From NCBI GenBank assembly GCA_026708185.1, contig JAPOVK010000020.1, positions 34,414-98,413 of the forward strand: a stretch of 64,000 bases of DNA, given 5' to 3'. Origin of the DNA: Gammaproteobacteria bacterium (GTDB lineage: Bacteria > Pseudomonadota > Gammaproteobacteria > Pseudomonadales > Azotimanducaceae). The position numbers and the translations under genes were made by a program. The notes beneath the pieces were generated by a model that was not told the origin of the DNA, did no database searches, and saw only the letters and a program-made list of their open reading frames with translations. Positions 52,075 to 61,879 of this stretch are shown piece after piece (position 1 is the stretch's first letter; each line of letters begins with the position of its first letter).

Positions 52075-55000
52075 ATGCCAGACCGACGCCACCTACTCGC
52101 CCTGCTCGCAGGCCTGCTTGCGTGCTGCTGCCTGAGTCTCAGCGCCGCCGAGTCAGACGACGCTGACGACGATGAGATGGAAGAGGAAGAGGAAGAAAGA
52201 GGCGACGTCGAAGAGATGATCGTGACCGGATCGCACATCCGGCGCGACAACTTCGACCTGCCCTCGCCGATGGACGTCATCGGCGAACTCGACATCCGCT
52301 TGTCCGGCACGCCAGACATCGGCGATGTGATTTTCGACCAGACCTACCAGATCGGCGTCAACGCCAACACCAATACGTCCGAGATCGGCGGTGCGGACGA
52401 CCAGGGAACCGGCGAAGGCTGGAACCAGAGCGTCAATCGCCCGGATGGACCGCAGGGCGGCGAGACCTACGCCAACCTGCGCGGTGTCGGGACGCGCGCC
52501 ACCATGACATTGATGGACGGTCACCGCGTTGCGACCAACGTCAATGGCTACGGGCCCAATACACGCCGTGCCGGGGCCGATTTGGGCAACATGTACCCCA
52601 ACATCGCCATCCAACGCATCGACAACATTCTCGACGGTGCGTCCGCCCTCTACGGTGCCGAAGCGGTGTCAGGCGTGGTGAACATCATTCCGCGCAAGTC
52701 CTTCGAAGGCCTGATGGTCAACTACGAGTTCCAGCAGCCCATCGAAGACGGCTCGCCGTACCGCAGCATCGGCATGCTCGCCGGTGCCCAGGGTGACCGC
52801 ACCAGCGCCATCTTCGCGCTGGAGATCCGCGACGCGGACAGCATGCCGTTCACTGCGCGCCCGGATTACATCCAAAACTCCGCCGGCTGGACCGGCCAGT
52901 TGCTGCCCACCTACGGCGAACGCGGCAACGGCCTGCCGGGCGACTGGCGCGTCCCGTTGCGCAACACGGACGGCGAACTGTACCTCCCGGACCAAACGAA
53001 CCCCTTCTGGTACGAGGCCAATGCCCAGCACTCCACGGCCTTGGGCGCGGACATCCACGAGGTCTACAACAACATCAACATGCTGAACCATGAGAATCGA
53101 CCCAGCCTGCTCGACAAGAGCGGCGAACTCATTCCCTACGGCGCACCTTGGTCGTCGAGTTGGCGGTTCCCGCAGTATCCGCGCGATTTCTCGGACAACA
53201 CCGGGAGCTTCCGCACGCTGCACCTCGAAGACCCGGGCTGCAACAACGACTTCGGCGCTGGCCACAACCAACTCGGCCGGGCTCCGGACCTCAACACGTT
53301 GAATCCCAACGATGGCGGCTGGCCGCGGCCGCATCCCTACACGCTGAGGACCCTCGGCCAGAACGACACCGTCCATAACGGCAACTTCCTGAACGGCTTC
53401 CGCACCGGCCCGTGGCGCGGCCAGGAGTACCGCACCCGCGGCACGGAGACCAACCAGGCCTTCGGCAGCGACTGCCGCTACACCATCACGGACATCACCG
53501 ACATCCGTGAGCGTCGCGACCAGGAACAGGGCATGGCGTACTTCGAGCACGAGATCAACGACTACGTCACCGTGCGTGGCGAGGCGGTGTTCTCGCGACT
53601 CGACTACTCGACCCGCACGTTCGCCCCGTCAATCGACGAGTGGCCCAATGGCGTGCGCCGCTACGACCATACGCAGCCGATCGCCATCGGCAGCCTGCCC
53701 GGCAACCCGTACCGCGCCTACGCCGACGACTCCAACGTCTGCGACGTGCTCGCCGACCGCATCGCCGCCTGCGACGACTACCTGCCCGCGCACGAGCGCG
53801 ACGCCCGCGACACCCAGGCGGCCGAGGACTGGGGCTACGTCCTGACCGGCCCCATCCTGGTTTCGCACGGCAACCTGGACTGGGAAGACGTGGACGGCGA
53901 TGGTCGCTACGACTATCTCCAAGAGCCCGGCGAGTGGCTGCTCTTCGCCCAGGACCTCAACGGCGACGGACTCCCGGACCGGGACTTCAACGGCGACGGC
54001 ATCGCCGACGAGGGCGAACTCGCCGACCGCTCGGGCCAGTTGAACCCGCTGCACCGCGTCGTGCTGCTCTCGTTGACCCAGGACCGGGACGGCGACGGCA
54101 TACCCGACCGTTTCGACCCCGACATGGACGGCATCGACAGCGACGGGGACGGCGTGCTCGATACGTTCACAAGCGGCGGCATCCGTCTCTTCGACGACGT
54201 GTTAATGGGCGACAGCGGCGTCGGGATCCACGGCTACATCGGCGCATTCCCCAAACAACCGTACGTCCACGAGTCGTACCCGTGGCTGAATCCGGACATG
54301 TCGCTCAACGACCGTCGGTTGCATGAGAACCTGCGCCTGCGCCTCGGCACGACGGTGAACATTCCCGATACCGACTGGCTCGTGGACGCCGACTGGATCT
54401 GGAACAACAGCCGGCGCGAGTGGGTGTCTCTCGATCCGGCCTGGCCGTTGACCGTGGACAGCCTGCGCTGCCAAGGCGGCCCGAACGGCGATTCCTGCTG
54501 GAACCCGTTCTCCACGGCGTGGCTGTCCCAAGACCCCGCGACCGGCCTCGTCCTGCCCGCCGAGCACCAAGCCTGGCGCAGCAAGGACGATCCGGCCTGG
54601 AACACGTCCACCGAGACGCGCAATGCGGGCTTAAGCCCTCGCCACGTCCAGCGCGACATCGGGATGGTGATGCTGGACCTCAACCTGTCCAACAGCCGGT
54701 TGTTCGATCTCTGGTACAACGAGACCCCGGTCGGCATCGCGGTGGGCATCCACATGCGTACCGAGGACGAGGAGTTTCGGCCTGACCAGTTAGGCGCGGC
54801 CGGTATCTCGTCGGACCGCGTCGACTTCCAAGGAACGTCGGAGGAGGTCAATGCGGCATTCGCCGAAGTCCGTGTGATCCCCATCTCCAGCGAGACCTTC
54901 GGCCAGATGGAGGTTCAGGCCGCAGTGCGCTACACGGAGTTCGACATCAACGCGTCCTTCGCCTCGGTGGGACAAACCGCAGGCTACGACGTGACGATTC

Positions 55001-56343
55001 CGAAGCTCGCCATTCGCTACCAGCCCAACGATTGGCTGGCCATGCGCGGCAGCATCACGGAAGGATTCGTACCGCCCGGAAGCTACCAGTTGTTCGCATC
55101 GGCACCCGGCGACGTCAGCTACGAGACCGAGTCCGACTACATCTGCGACGCCATGCCCGAACTCGCGATGTGCGAGGGAAGCCTGGGCCAGAGCGGCGGG
55201 ATCCCGGGCGTAGCCGTGCGCGAGAACGCCTCCAACCGCGGACTGAGGGCGGAAGTCTCCGACCTGTGGAACGCCGGGTTCTCGCTGCTGCTCCTCGACG
55301 GCGCCTTCGTGTTCGATGCCGACTACACGAACGTGGTTTTCAACGGCCGCGTGGAACGCATGGGTGCCGGAGTGATCCTGGGCCAGAACGCAGGTCCGTT
55401 CCAGATCTACGCCGCGCAGCAATGCCCGGGGACGCTGCTCGACTACGACAACGTGGACGAGTTGAACATGTCGGTGGAATCCTTCCTGGCGCAGACTTCA
55501 GCCAGCGAGCTGCAGTGTCGGGCGCAAGCAGCGGCGTCCTATATCGCGGAACAGGAGCAGGGCCTAGGCGGCGCGACCATCGCCCGAGCTCCCAATGGGC
55601 GCCTAGCAGGCGTCGATGAAGGCTGGCTGAACCAAGGCGAGTCGCGGGTGCGCTCGGTCGTCTACAACATGCGCTACCGCTTCGACGCCGGTCAGATCCC
55701 GGTGTTCGATCTCGACGACGGCCTCGGCAGCTTCGAGTTCCGCGTCTCGGCAACGCAGATCCTCGAGATGAGCCTGCAACGGTACGCCATAGGGAGCGGC
55801 CACCAGTTCGCCGGTATCCGTGTCGACGGCCTCGGCAACCGCAACAGCGCGGCCTTCTGGCGTCCCTACAACGCGCTGTTCTCGCCGCTGCCGCCGACGC
55901 CGAAGTGGCGTGTGAACGCGTCCCTGCGCTGGTTCCGGGACAACCATACCGCGCACTTCGGAGTGCGCTACCACCAGGCGATCACCGACGTGATCGCGTC
56001 CTGGGACGAGATCGTGGACCGCTACGGACCCCCGCATTCGGACGGCAACCCGTACCTGAGCCACGACCACGGCATGGACACGTCGTCCTGGAACGAGAAC
56101 GACGCCTGCACGGACCAGGACCGCAACCCGTACTGCCGCATCGAGAGCCGCGCCTACTGGGACTTGAGCTACACCTACCGACAGCCTGACATCATGGGCT
56201 TCGGCTACGTGGCCGCCAATGTCGCGATTCGGAACATCTTCAATTCCAATCCGAATCCGTTCCCGTCCGGCGTCGGCTACGAGAGCTACCTCGACAGCAT
56301 CATGGGTCGTCAGCTCTACCTGCGCATGACCGTCGGCTTCTAA
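52075..56343 (+). CDS. very large TonB-dependent receptor with calcium-repeat insertion
   Basis: A 1422-residue outer-membrane receptor, well above the usual 700-1000. The signal peptide (LLALLAGLLACCCLSLSAA) is followed by an acidic run (SDDADDDEMEEEEEE) and a TonB-box-like VEEMIVTGSHIRR. The plug contains NLRGVGTRATMTLMDGHR and IQRIDNILDGASALYGAEAV. The barrel ends in RQLYLRMTVGF. Between about residues 605 and 695 lies a block of Asp-rich repeats (DVDGDGRYD, DLNGDGLPD, DFNGDGIAD, DRDGDGIPD, DSDGDGVLD), the pattern of EF-hand or thrombospondin type 3 calcium sites. It likely forms an external loop. The cargo is unknown; peptides or large organic polymers are plausible. Confidence 0.9.
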   Translation: MPDRRHLLALLAGLLACCCLSLSAAESDDADDDEMEEEEEERGDVEEMIVTGSHIRRDNFDLPSPMDVIGELDIRLSGTPDIGDVIFDQTYQIGVNANTNTSEIGGADDQGTGEGWNQSVNRPDGPQGGETYANLRGVGTRATMTLMDGHRVATNVNGYGPNTRRAGADLGNMYPNIAIQRIDNILDGASALYGAEAVSGVVNIIPRKSFEGLMVNYEFQQPIEDGSPYRSIGMLAGAQGDRTSAIFALEIRDADSMPFTARPDYIQNSAGWTGQLLPTYGERGNGLPGDWRVPLRNTDGELYLPDQTNPFWYEANAQHSTALGADIHEVYNNINMLNHENRPSLLDKSGELIPYGAPWSSSWRFPQYPRDFSDNTGSFRTLHLEDPGCNNDFGAGHNQLGRAPDLNTLNPNDGGWPRPHPYTLRTLGQNDTVHNGNFLNGFRTGPWRGQEYRTRGTETNQAFGSDCRYTITDITDIRERRDQEQGMAYFEHEINDYVTVRGEAVFSRLDYSTRTFAPSIDEWPNGVRRYDHTQPIAIGSLPGNPYRAYADDSNVCDVLADRIAACDDYLPAHERDARDTQAAEDWGYVLTGPILVSHGNLDWEDVDGDGRYDYLQEPGEWLLFAQDLNGDGLPDRDFNGDGIADEGELADRSGQLNPLHRVVLLSLTQDRDGDGIPDRFDPDMDGIDSDGDGVLDTFTSGGIRLFDDVLMGDSGVGIHGYIGAFPKQPYVHESYPWLNPDMSLNDRRLHENLRLRLGTTVNIPDTDWLVDADWIWNNSRREWVSLDPAWPLTVDSLRCQGGPNGDSCWNPFSTAWLSQDPATGLVLPAEHQAWRSKDDPAWNTSTETRNAGLSPRHVQRDIGMVMLDLNLSNSRLFDLWYNETPVGIAVGIHMRTEDEEFRPDQLGAAGISSDRVDFQGTSEEVNAAFAEVRVIPISSETFGQMEVQAAVRYTEFDINASFASVGQTAGYDVTIPKLAIRYQPNDWLAMRGSITEGFVPPGSYQLFASAPGDVSYETESDYICDAMPELAMCEGSLGQSGGIPGVAVRENASNRGLRAEVSDLWNAGFSLLLLDGAFVFDADYTNVVFNGRVERMGAGVILGQNAGPFQIYAAQQCPGTLLDYDNVDELNMSVESFLAQTSASELQCRAQAAASYIAEQEQGLGGATIARAPNGRLAGVDEGWLNQGESRVRSVVYNMRYRFDAGQIPVFDLDDGLGSFEFRVSATQILEMSLQRYAIGSGHQFAGIRVDGLGNRNSAAFWRPYNALFSPLPPTPKWRVNASLRWFRDNHTAHFGVRYHQAITDVIASWDEIVDRYGPPHSDGNPYLSHDHGMDTSSWNENDACTDQDRNPYCRIESRAYWDLSYTYRQPDIMGFGYVAANVAIRNIFNSNPNPFPSGVGYESYLDSIMGRQLYLRMTVGF

Positions 56344-56352
56344 GCGGGTCTA

Positions 56353-56386
56353 GCGGTGGAAGCAGCCTTCAAGCTGCTTCCACCGC
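56353..56386 (+). terminator. strong terminator hairpin after the large TonB receptor
   Basis: A perfect 14-bp stem (GCGGTGGAAGCAGC with its complement) and 6-base loop CTTCAA, starting 9 bp after the stop. Only AATT follows, so the T-tract is weak. Confidence 0.7.
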
Positions 56387-56400
56387 AATTCGTCGGCACC

Positions 56401-56422
56401 GTAGTGGTCGGTTGACCACTGC
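56401..56422 (+). terminator. second hairpin before the periplasmic protein gene
   Basis: AGTGGTC and GACCACT (7 bp, loop GGTT), extended by a wobble and a G-C pair. It lies 14 bp after the first hairpin and 29 bp before the next start, so it could also lie in the leader of the next gene. Confidence 0.4.
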
Positions 56423-56451
56423 GGACCGGCGGAGCATTCTCATCAAGACCG

Positions 56452-57174
56452 ATGAACACCGCCACGTCCATCTCCAACCGCTTGGGTCTCGGACTCCTGA
56501 TCGCCGCCTCGGCTAGCATCCCCGCGTGGGGTCAAACCGGATGCGAGGACGTCCCCGAGGCCCGTCGCGCACAGTGCGAGAAGGTGATGGACTGCATGGC
56601 CATCGAGGACGCCGACGTGCGTCGCGCCTGCATCAACGCCGCGCAACGGGAGGAGGCACAAGAGTCGGCCCTTGAGACCGTTCAGCCGGAGCGCGTGCAG
56701 CAACCCGCTCGGGAGGTTTCCGAGGCGCCTGCCGTAGTGGAGCAACGAGTCGTTCGTCCCGAGCCGGCAGCAGAGTCGAAGCGACCCCCGACGCTCGAAG
56801 AGCAGACGGTCGTGACCCGACGGCCTGCGCGCCCGACGACGCCCGGCGCCGGAGAGCCGGAAGTCGAGCCCTTGCGCGAACCGCCGGACCGCTTCACCGG
56901 CGAAGTCACGCGCATCCACCAGTCCGTACTCGACCGCCAGGTCATCGCGCTGGACAACAGCTACGTATTCGTGAGCGACCAAGCGGCCCAGGCGCGCTTG
57001 AAGGTGGGCCAGTCGGTCGAGGCGGTGAAGGCGAGATCACGCATCCGATCCAGTCGAACGTGGCGGATCACCGGCCCGTCACGCCGTCCCATCGACGCGT
57101 TTCGCGCCCGTTGCGAGCGAGACGACATCGGTAGCGACGACCGCCGCAGATGCGAACGGATGCTCGACCGCTAA
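56452..57174 (+). CDS. periplasmic protein with paired cysteines, unknown function
   Basis: A 240-residue exported protein (signal peptide LGLGLLIAASASIPAWGQ). An N-terminal helical domain has four cysteines (GCEDVPEARRAQCEKVMDCM and RRACINAAQ). A long Pro/Glu/Arg-rich linker (about residues 65-145) leads to a small domain (FTGEVTRIHQSVLDRQVIAL and VFVSDQAAQARLKVGQSVEA), and the end has another pair (ARCERDDIGSDDRRRCERM). The final two cysteine spacings resemble the N-terminal ones, suggesting repeated disulfide hairpins. No family was recognised. Confidence 0.72.
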   Translation: MNTATSISNRLGLGLLIAASASIPAWGQTGCEDVPEARRAQCEKVMDCMAIEDADVRRACINAAQREEAQESALETVQPERVQQPAREVSEAPAVVEQRVVRPEPAAESKRPPTLEEQTVVTRRPARPTTPGAGEPEVEPLREPPDRFTGEVTRIHQSVLDRQVIALDNSYVFVSDQAAQARLKVGQSVEAVKARSRIRSSRTWRITGPSRRPIDAFRARCERDDIGSDDRRRCERMLDR

Positions 57175-57200
57175 CGCGCCGAAGTTCTTTGGGACACGCA

Positions 57201-58586
57201 ATGCTCGGCCGACGGCTTGCGGCGTTGTTCCTATTCGCCGTAGTTAGCGGCTGCATGGACGATCCATCTATGCGGCTGCCAGAAGTTCCCGGCGGTGCCC
57301 CCGATCTGACCGCGGCTCTGCAGACACTACACGATGCGGCGGCCGCCAAGCCCGACGACCCCGAGCATCGGGGCCGGCTCGCCATGGCATACGATGTCAA
57401 CGGCTTCGAGCCACGCGCCATCACGGTCTACGGTCAGGCGGCCGTTCTCGAACCCGACGAGTTCAACTGGCCCTACTTCCGCGCCTTGCTGCAGGCGCGC
57501 GTCGACACCGACTACGAGGGTGCACTGGCTTCGCTTGACGCCGCCTTCGCCATCGATGACGGGTACGTACCCGCTTGGCTCTCGCGCGGCGAGTGGCTGC
57601 GGGTGCTGGGGCGACTCGAAGAAGCGCGAGCGGCGTACGAACGCGCCGCCGACCTGGATGCTGGTGCGCCAGCCACCGTCGGTTTGGCACGGCTGCTTCT
57701 TGACGACAACCGCTTCGACGAGGCCGCCGCCCTCCTCGAGCCGCTCAACGCCCGATCACCCGATCCGCGAATCGACGCTCAGCTCGCCCGGGCCTATCGG
57801 GGTCTCGGCCGCGAGGACGATGCCCGCATCGCCGCCGCTCGAGCTGGCACCACCACGTCGGCCATGCAGTGGCTCGACCCGCGCCTGTCACAGCGCGCCC
57901 CCTACATCGCCGGATTCAGAAACCGCCTGCTGCACGCCCAGAACGTGATCCAGGCCGGTCGCCCCCGCGATGGGTTGGCGGTTGCCGAGGAGTTGATCGC
58001 AGAACGACCGGCGGATGTCGATGCAATCAACACCTTGGTCTGGGCGAATGCGGCCCTCCAGCGGTTCGACGCGGTCCAGTCCATCCTCCGCGATGCACTC
58101 GCGGACCATCCCGAGGAGCCGCGGCTGCACCAGATGATGGCGAATGCGTACCTCCACCGGGGCGATGTCGACAACGGCCGACGGCACCTGGAGAGGATCA
58201 TCGCGTTCGCGCCCGAGAACGCTCGGGCGCTAGAGGAACTCGGCTGGCTGGTCGCGCGGCAAGGGGAGACCGAGCAGGGCATCGCGCTCCTGGAGAGGGC
58301 CCTTGAGAGCGGTGCGCGGGAGCCCAAGCAGGTGCTGTACCGACTGGGCCTGCTCGACGGTGCTGCGGGGCGTTGGCAACAGGCGGCCGAACGCTTCCGG
58401 GATGCCGGTCGCGTCGACGCGGCATTCACCATGGCGTTCGTCCACCTCGGCAGATGCCTAGCCGAAGCCGGCGACTTCGATTCCGCGCGCGCGGCGTTGG
58501 ATTGGGCCGACCGCCTTGGCACGCATTCCGAGCATCGCGCTTCGGCACGCCGCCGCTTGGCAGAGCTGCAAGAAGGTCTGCCTTGA
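57201..58586 (+). CDS. TPR-repeat lipoprotein
   Basis: A 461-residue lipoprotein. The lipobox VVSGC places the modified cysteine at residue 18, after LAALFLFA. Around nine TPR units follow (for example HRGRLAMAYDVNGFEPRAIT, EWLRVLGRLEEARAAYERAA, ARALEELGWLVARQGETEQG). The ATG at 57201 gives a proper signal; a start 17 codons upstream would mask it. Its TGA overlaps the TTG of the UnbV gene (TTGA). TPR and FG-GAP/UnbV proteins are often adjacent in environmental bacteria, suggesting a shared envelope complex. Confidence 0.87.
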   Translation: MLGRRLAALFLFAVVSGCMDDPSMRLPEVPGGAPDLTAALQTLHDAAAAKPDDPEHRGRLAMAYDVNGFEPRAITVYGQAAVLEPDEFNWPYFRALLQARVDTDYEGALASLDAAFAIDDGYVPAWLSRGEWLRVLGRLEEARAAYERAADLDAGAPATVGLARLLLDDNRFDEAAALLEPLNARSPDPRIDAQLARAYRGLGREDDARIAAARAGTTTSAMQWLDPRLSQRAPYIAGFRNRLLHAQNVIQAGRPRDGLAVAEELIAERPADVDAINTLVWANAALQRFDAVQSILRDALADHPEEPRLHQMMANAYLHRGDVDNGRRHLERIIAFAPENARALEELGWLVARQGETEQGIALLERALESGAREPKQVLYRLGLLDGAAGRWQQAAERFRDAGRVDAAFTMAFVHLGRCLAEAGDFDSARAALDWADRLGTHSEHRASARRRLAELQEGLP

Positions 58587-60238
58587 GCGGCGCCGACCGC
58601 AGGCTCCTGAGCGGCCTACTGCCTTGGCTGGCTCTCGGGTGCGGGCCGACGCAAACCGACGGGTCGCAAGCGTGGTTCCTGGAAGAGTCCCGCGCCCGGG
58701 GCATCGACTACCGCCACGTCTCCGGTTTCGCGGGACGCTTCCTGATCCCGGAGATCACAGGCAGCGGTGCCGCGCTCGCGGACCTCGACGGGGACGGCGA
58801 CCTCGATGCGTACATCGTGCAGAGCGGCAGCGTCACGTCGCCTTCCGACCTCTCCGATCGCGTCTACTTGAACATGGGCGATGGGCGGTTCGAGGCGGGC
58901 GCCGCACCGCCTGGCGCGACCGGCTACGGCATGGGAGTGGCCGCTGGGGACTACGACAACGACGGCGACGTTGATCTCTACGTGACGAATGTCGGGGAGA
59001 ACCTCTTGCTGCGCAACGACGGCAGCGGTGGCTTCACGAACGTTGCATCGGCCGCCGGGGTCGCAAGTCCGGCCTGGGGAACGTCGGCGGCATTTCTGGA
59101 CCTCGACCTGGACGGCGATCTCGATCTTTTCGTCGCCAACTACATCCAGTGGCGCGTCGAGGCGGAACTGGCGTGCTACATGGCCGGCGTCCTGACCTAC
59201 TGCCCACCCCTGAACTACAACGCGCCCGCCCCCGATCAGCTATTCCGGAACAACGGTGATGGCACGTTCGCAGACGTGAGCCGCCACGCCGGCATGCACC
59301 TCGCCTTCGGCAACGGCTTCGGCGTGGTCGGTGCCGACTACAACGGTGACGGATTAACCGACGTCTTCGTCGCCAACGACATGATGGTCAACCAGCTCTG
59401 GCTCAACCAAGGCGACCTGCGCTTCGGCGAGTCGGCCATGGAATGGGGCTGCGGCGTCGACGCCTCCGGCGCCGCCAAGGCGGGCATGGGCGTGGCTGCC
59501 GCGGACGTCGACGACGACGCCGACATGGACATCCTCGTCGTCAACCTCGAGGGCCAGACGGACTCGCTCTACCGCAACTCCGGCCGCTGGTTCGAGGACG
59601 CGACCGCCGAGGTCGGGCTCAACGTCGTCAGCCGCCGCTACACGCGTTTCGGCGTCGTCCTTGCCGACTTCGACAACGACGGACGCCTGGACCTCTACCA
59701 GGCCAACGGTGCCATCGCCCCCGTACCCGGGCAATCAGGCGACTATTTCGCGGAGCCGAACGTGCTATACCGCGGCGGGGAAGGAGGCGTGTTCGATCTC
59801 GCCACTCCTGAGGGTGGCACTGCCGAGCCGCTAGTACACACGAGCCGCGGTCTGGCCGTCGGCGACGTGGACGACGACGGCGGACTGGATCTGCTCGCCA
59901 TCAACCGCGACGCGCCTCCATACCTGCTGATGAACAACGTGCCAGGACGTGGCAACTGGATCCGGTTCCGCGTGCTCACGCGCGCAGGGCGGGACGCCCA
60001 CGCAGCAACTGTCTCGGCACAAGTCGACGGTAAGCGGCGGTATCGTGACGTCCAACCCGGCTCCAGCTACCTGTCCTCCAACGATCCGCGCGTGCACTTC
60101 GGGCTCGGCGCTGCCGAGAGTGTCACCAACGTCCGGGTGCGGTGGCCGGATGGTACGGTGGAGGCGTTCGGCGACTTCGCTGGCGGGCGCACGGTGCGAA
60201 TCCAGGAAGGTGCGGGCACCCAGCTCGTGGGCCCTTGA
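58583..60238 (+). CDS. FG-GAP/VCBS repeat lipoprotein with ASPIC/UnbV domain
   Basis: A 551-residue surface or periplasmic lipoprotein. RRLLSGLLPWLALGC is a lipoprotein signal (Cys20). Seven calcium-type repeats follow, including DLDGDGDLDAYIVQ, DYDNDGDVDLYVTN, DLDLDGDLDLFVAN, DYNGDGLTDVFVAND and DFDNDGRLDLYQAN, the blades of a beta-propeller. The C-terminal 80 residues match ASPIC/UnbV (PGSSYLSSNDPRVHFGLG and VRVRWPDGTVE), as in CRTAC1-like proteins. A TTG start is inferred from the overlap with the TPR gene stop and the signal; AAGAAGG precedes it. An adhesion or complex-assembly role is likely. Confidence 0.87.
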   Translation: MSGADRRLLSGLLPWLALGCGPTQTDGSQAWFLEESRARGIDYRHVSGFAGRFLIPEITGSGAALADLDGDGDLDAYIVQSGSVTSPSDLSDRVYLNMGDGRFEAGAAPPGATGYGMGVAAGDYDNDGDVDLYVTNVGENLLLRNDGSGGFTNVASAAGVASPAWGTSAAFLDLDLDGDLDLFVANYIQWRVEAELACYMAGVLTYCPPLNYNAPAPDQLFRNNGDGTFADVSRHAGMHLAFGNGFGVVGADYNGDGLTDVFVANDMMVNQLWLNQGDLRFGESAMEWGCGVDASGAAKAGMGVAAADVDDDADMDILVVNLEGQTDSLYRNSGRWFEDATAEVGLNVVSRRYTRFGVVLADFDNDGRLDLYQANGAIAPVPGQSGDYFAEPNVLYRGGEGGVFDLATPEGGTAEPLVHTSRGLAVGDVDDDGGLDLLAINRDAPPYLLMNNVPGRGNWIRFRVLTRAGRDAHAATVSAQVDGKRRYRDVQPGSSYLSSNDPRVHFGLGAAESVTNVRVRWPDGTVEAFGDFAGGRTVRIQEGAGTQLVGP

Positions 60239-60289
60239 AAGTCGACGGTGTTACGCTCATGCGAGCACCTTGAACAACGAGGGGAGACG

Positions 60290-61153
60290 ATGCGCGACGT
60301 AACGGGCAAGACGGCATTCATCACGGGAGGCGCGAGCGGCATGGGGCTGGCCATGGCGCGCTCTTTCGCCGCCGCCGGTATGAAGGTGGTGATCGCCGAC
60401 ATCGAACAGGCCGCCCTGGATGCCGTCACGCGAGAGTTCGAGGCCAGCAACGCGCAATTCCTGACCGTGGCGCTCGACGTCACCGACCGCGAGGGATTCG
60501 TCTCTGCAGCCGACGCGGCGCAAGAACGCTTCGGCAATGTCCACGTCGTGTGCAACAACGCCGGCGTCGCGTTGAGCGGTGCGATCGACAAGATGACCTA
60601 CAAGGACTGGGACTGGCTGACGAGCGTCAACTACGACGGCGTCGTCAACGGCATCGTGACGTTCGTCGACCGGATCAAGGCCCATGGCGAGGGCGGGCAC
60701 TTCGTCAACACCGCCTCGATGGCCGGGCACGTCGCCCTGCCCGGCATGTCGGTCTACACCGCGACGAAATACGCTGTCGTCGGCATCTCGGAGACCATGC
60801 GCGCCGACCTGCTCGCCCATGACATCGGCGTCTCCGTACTGTGTCCCGGAATCGTCAACACCAACATCTTCGATGCCAGCCGCAACCGCCCCGAGGAGTT
60901 TGCCGGCGATGACGCCGCGGAGGCGCTGCTCTCCGACGTGCCACCGGAACAGCGTGCGGCCCGCCTCGACGAGCTACGCGCCAGCGCTCTCGATCCGGCC
61001 ATCGTCGGTGACATGGTGCTGCACGCCATTCGCGAGGACGAGTTCTACATCTTCACGCATCCGGAGATCGAGGCGATGACGGACGCGCGCAAGGCGGAGA
61101 TGGTCGACGCGTTCGAATACTGGCGGGAATACCGAGCCGAGCGGGACCTCTAA
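60290..61153 (+). CDS. short-chain dehydrogenase/reductase
   Basis: A 287-residue classical SDR. TGGASGMG (12-19) binds NAD(P); NNAG is at 89-92. Ser143, Tyr156 and Lys160 (VYTATK) form the catalytic set. CPGIVNTNI is the conserved substrate-loop start. The ATG at 60290 follows GGGGAGA, better than the upstream ATG. It is the first of three same-strand genes with possibly related acyl or alcohol metabolism. The substrate is not determinable. Confidence 0.9.
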   Translation: MRDVTGKTAFITGGASGMGLAMARSFAAAGMKVVIADIEQAALDAVTREFEASNAQFLTVALDVTDREGFVSAADAAQERFGNVHVVCNNAGVALSGAIDKMTYKDWDWLTSVNYDGVVNGIVTFVDRIKAHGEGGHFVNTASMAGHVALPGMSVYTATKYAVVGISETMRADLLAHDIGVSVLCPGIVNTNIFDASRNRPEEFAGDDAAEALLSDVPPEQRAARLDELRASALDPAIVGDMVLHAIREDEFYIFTHPEIEAMTDARKAEMVDAFEYWREYRAERDL

Positions 61154-61182
61154 GAGCCCTCGCGGCTCAAGGAGCAAGACGG

Positions 61183-61812
61183 ATGAAGGTCATCGGGGCC
61201 GGTTTCGGGCGCACCGGCACGCTGTCGCTGAAACATGCCTTGGAGCGGCTGGGTTTCGGTCCCTGCTACCACATGGCCGAAGTCGCCGCGCACCCGGAAC
61301 ACGTCGACTTATGGCGCCGCGCATGGCGCGGCGAGGATCCCTGGGCCGAGATCTTCGCCGGCTACGCCGCAGCCGTGGACTGGCCGACAGCCGCCTTCTG
61401 GCCGCGGCTCATGGACCACTATCCAGACGCCTTGGTGCTGCTTTCGCTGCGCGATGGCGCGAGCTGGTTCAAGAGCGCGACGGATACGATCTTCCGAAGC
61501 ATGCGCGAGGGGTTGGCATCCGGCAACGCGACGCTCCAGGAGCGTCTGCTCATGGCCAAGGAGATCATCGTCGACGGCACTTTCGGCGGCGACCTGAGTG
61601 ATCGCGAGGCGGCGATCGCCGTGTACGAGGCCAACGTCGCCAAGGTGCGCGCGACCGTCCCAAAGGCCCGGCTGATCGAGTTCGACGCCCGCGACGGTTG
61701 GCAGCCGCTATGCGCCGCCTTGGGCGTCCCCGTCCCGGACGAGCCGTATCCCCGGGTCAACACGACGGAGGAGTTCTTCGACCGTTGGCGCCGGCGCACC
61801 GATCCGCGTTGA
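61183..61812 (+). CDS. sulfotransferase-family protein (Sulfotransfer_4 type)
   Basis: A 209-residue protein. GAGFGRTGTLSLKHALERLG at the N-terminus is the PAPS 5'-phosphosulfate-binding loop of this subfamily. VLLSLRDGASWFKSATDT matches the 3'-phosphate-binding region. WEPL-like WQPLCAALGVPVPDEPYP near the end is also typical. It may sulfate a small molecule, but many members have no known substrate. 29 bp downstream of the SDR gene. Confidence 0.83.
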   Translation: MKVIGAGFGRTGTLSLKHALERLGFGPCYHMAEVAAHPEHVDLWRRAWRGEDPWAEIFAGYAAAVDWPTAAFWPRLMDHYPDALVLLSLRDGASWFKSATDTIFRSMREGLASGNATLQERLLMAKEIIVDGTFGGDLSDREAAIAVYEANVAKVRATVPKARLIEFDARDGWQPLCAALGVPVPDEPYPRVNTTEEFFDRWRRRTDPR

Positions 61813-61879
61813 GCGCGGTTGATTCCCGCCGCGGTTCGCTCAAACTGACCGTCTTCGAACCGTAAGAGGCTGACCCCCC

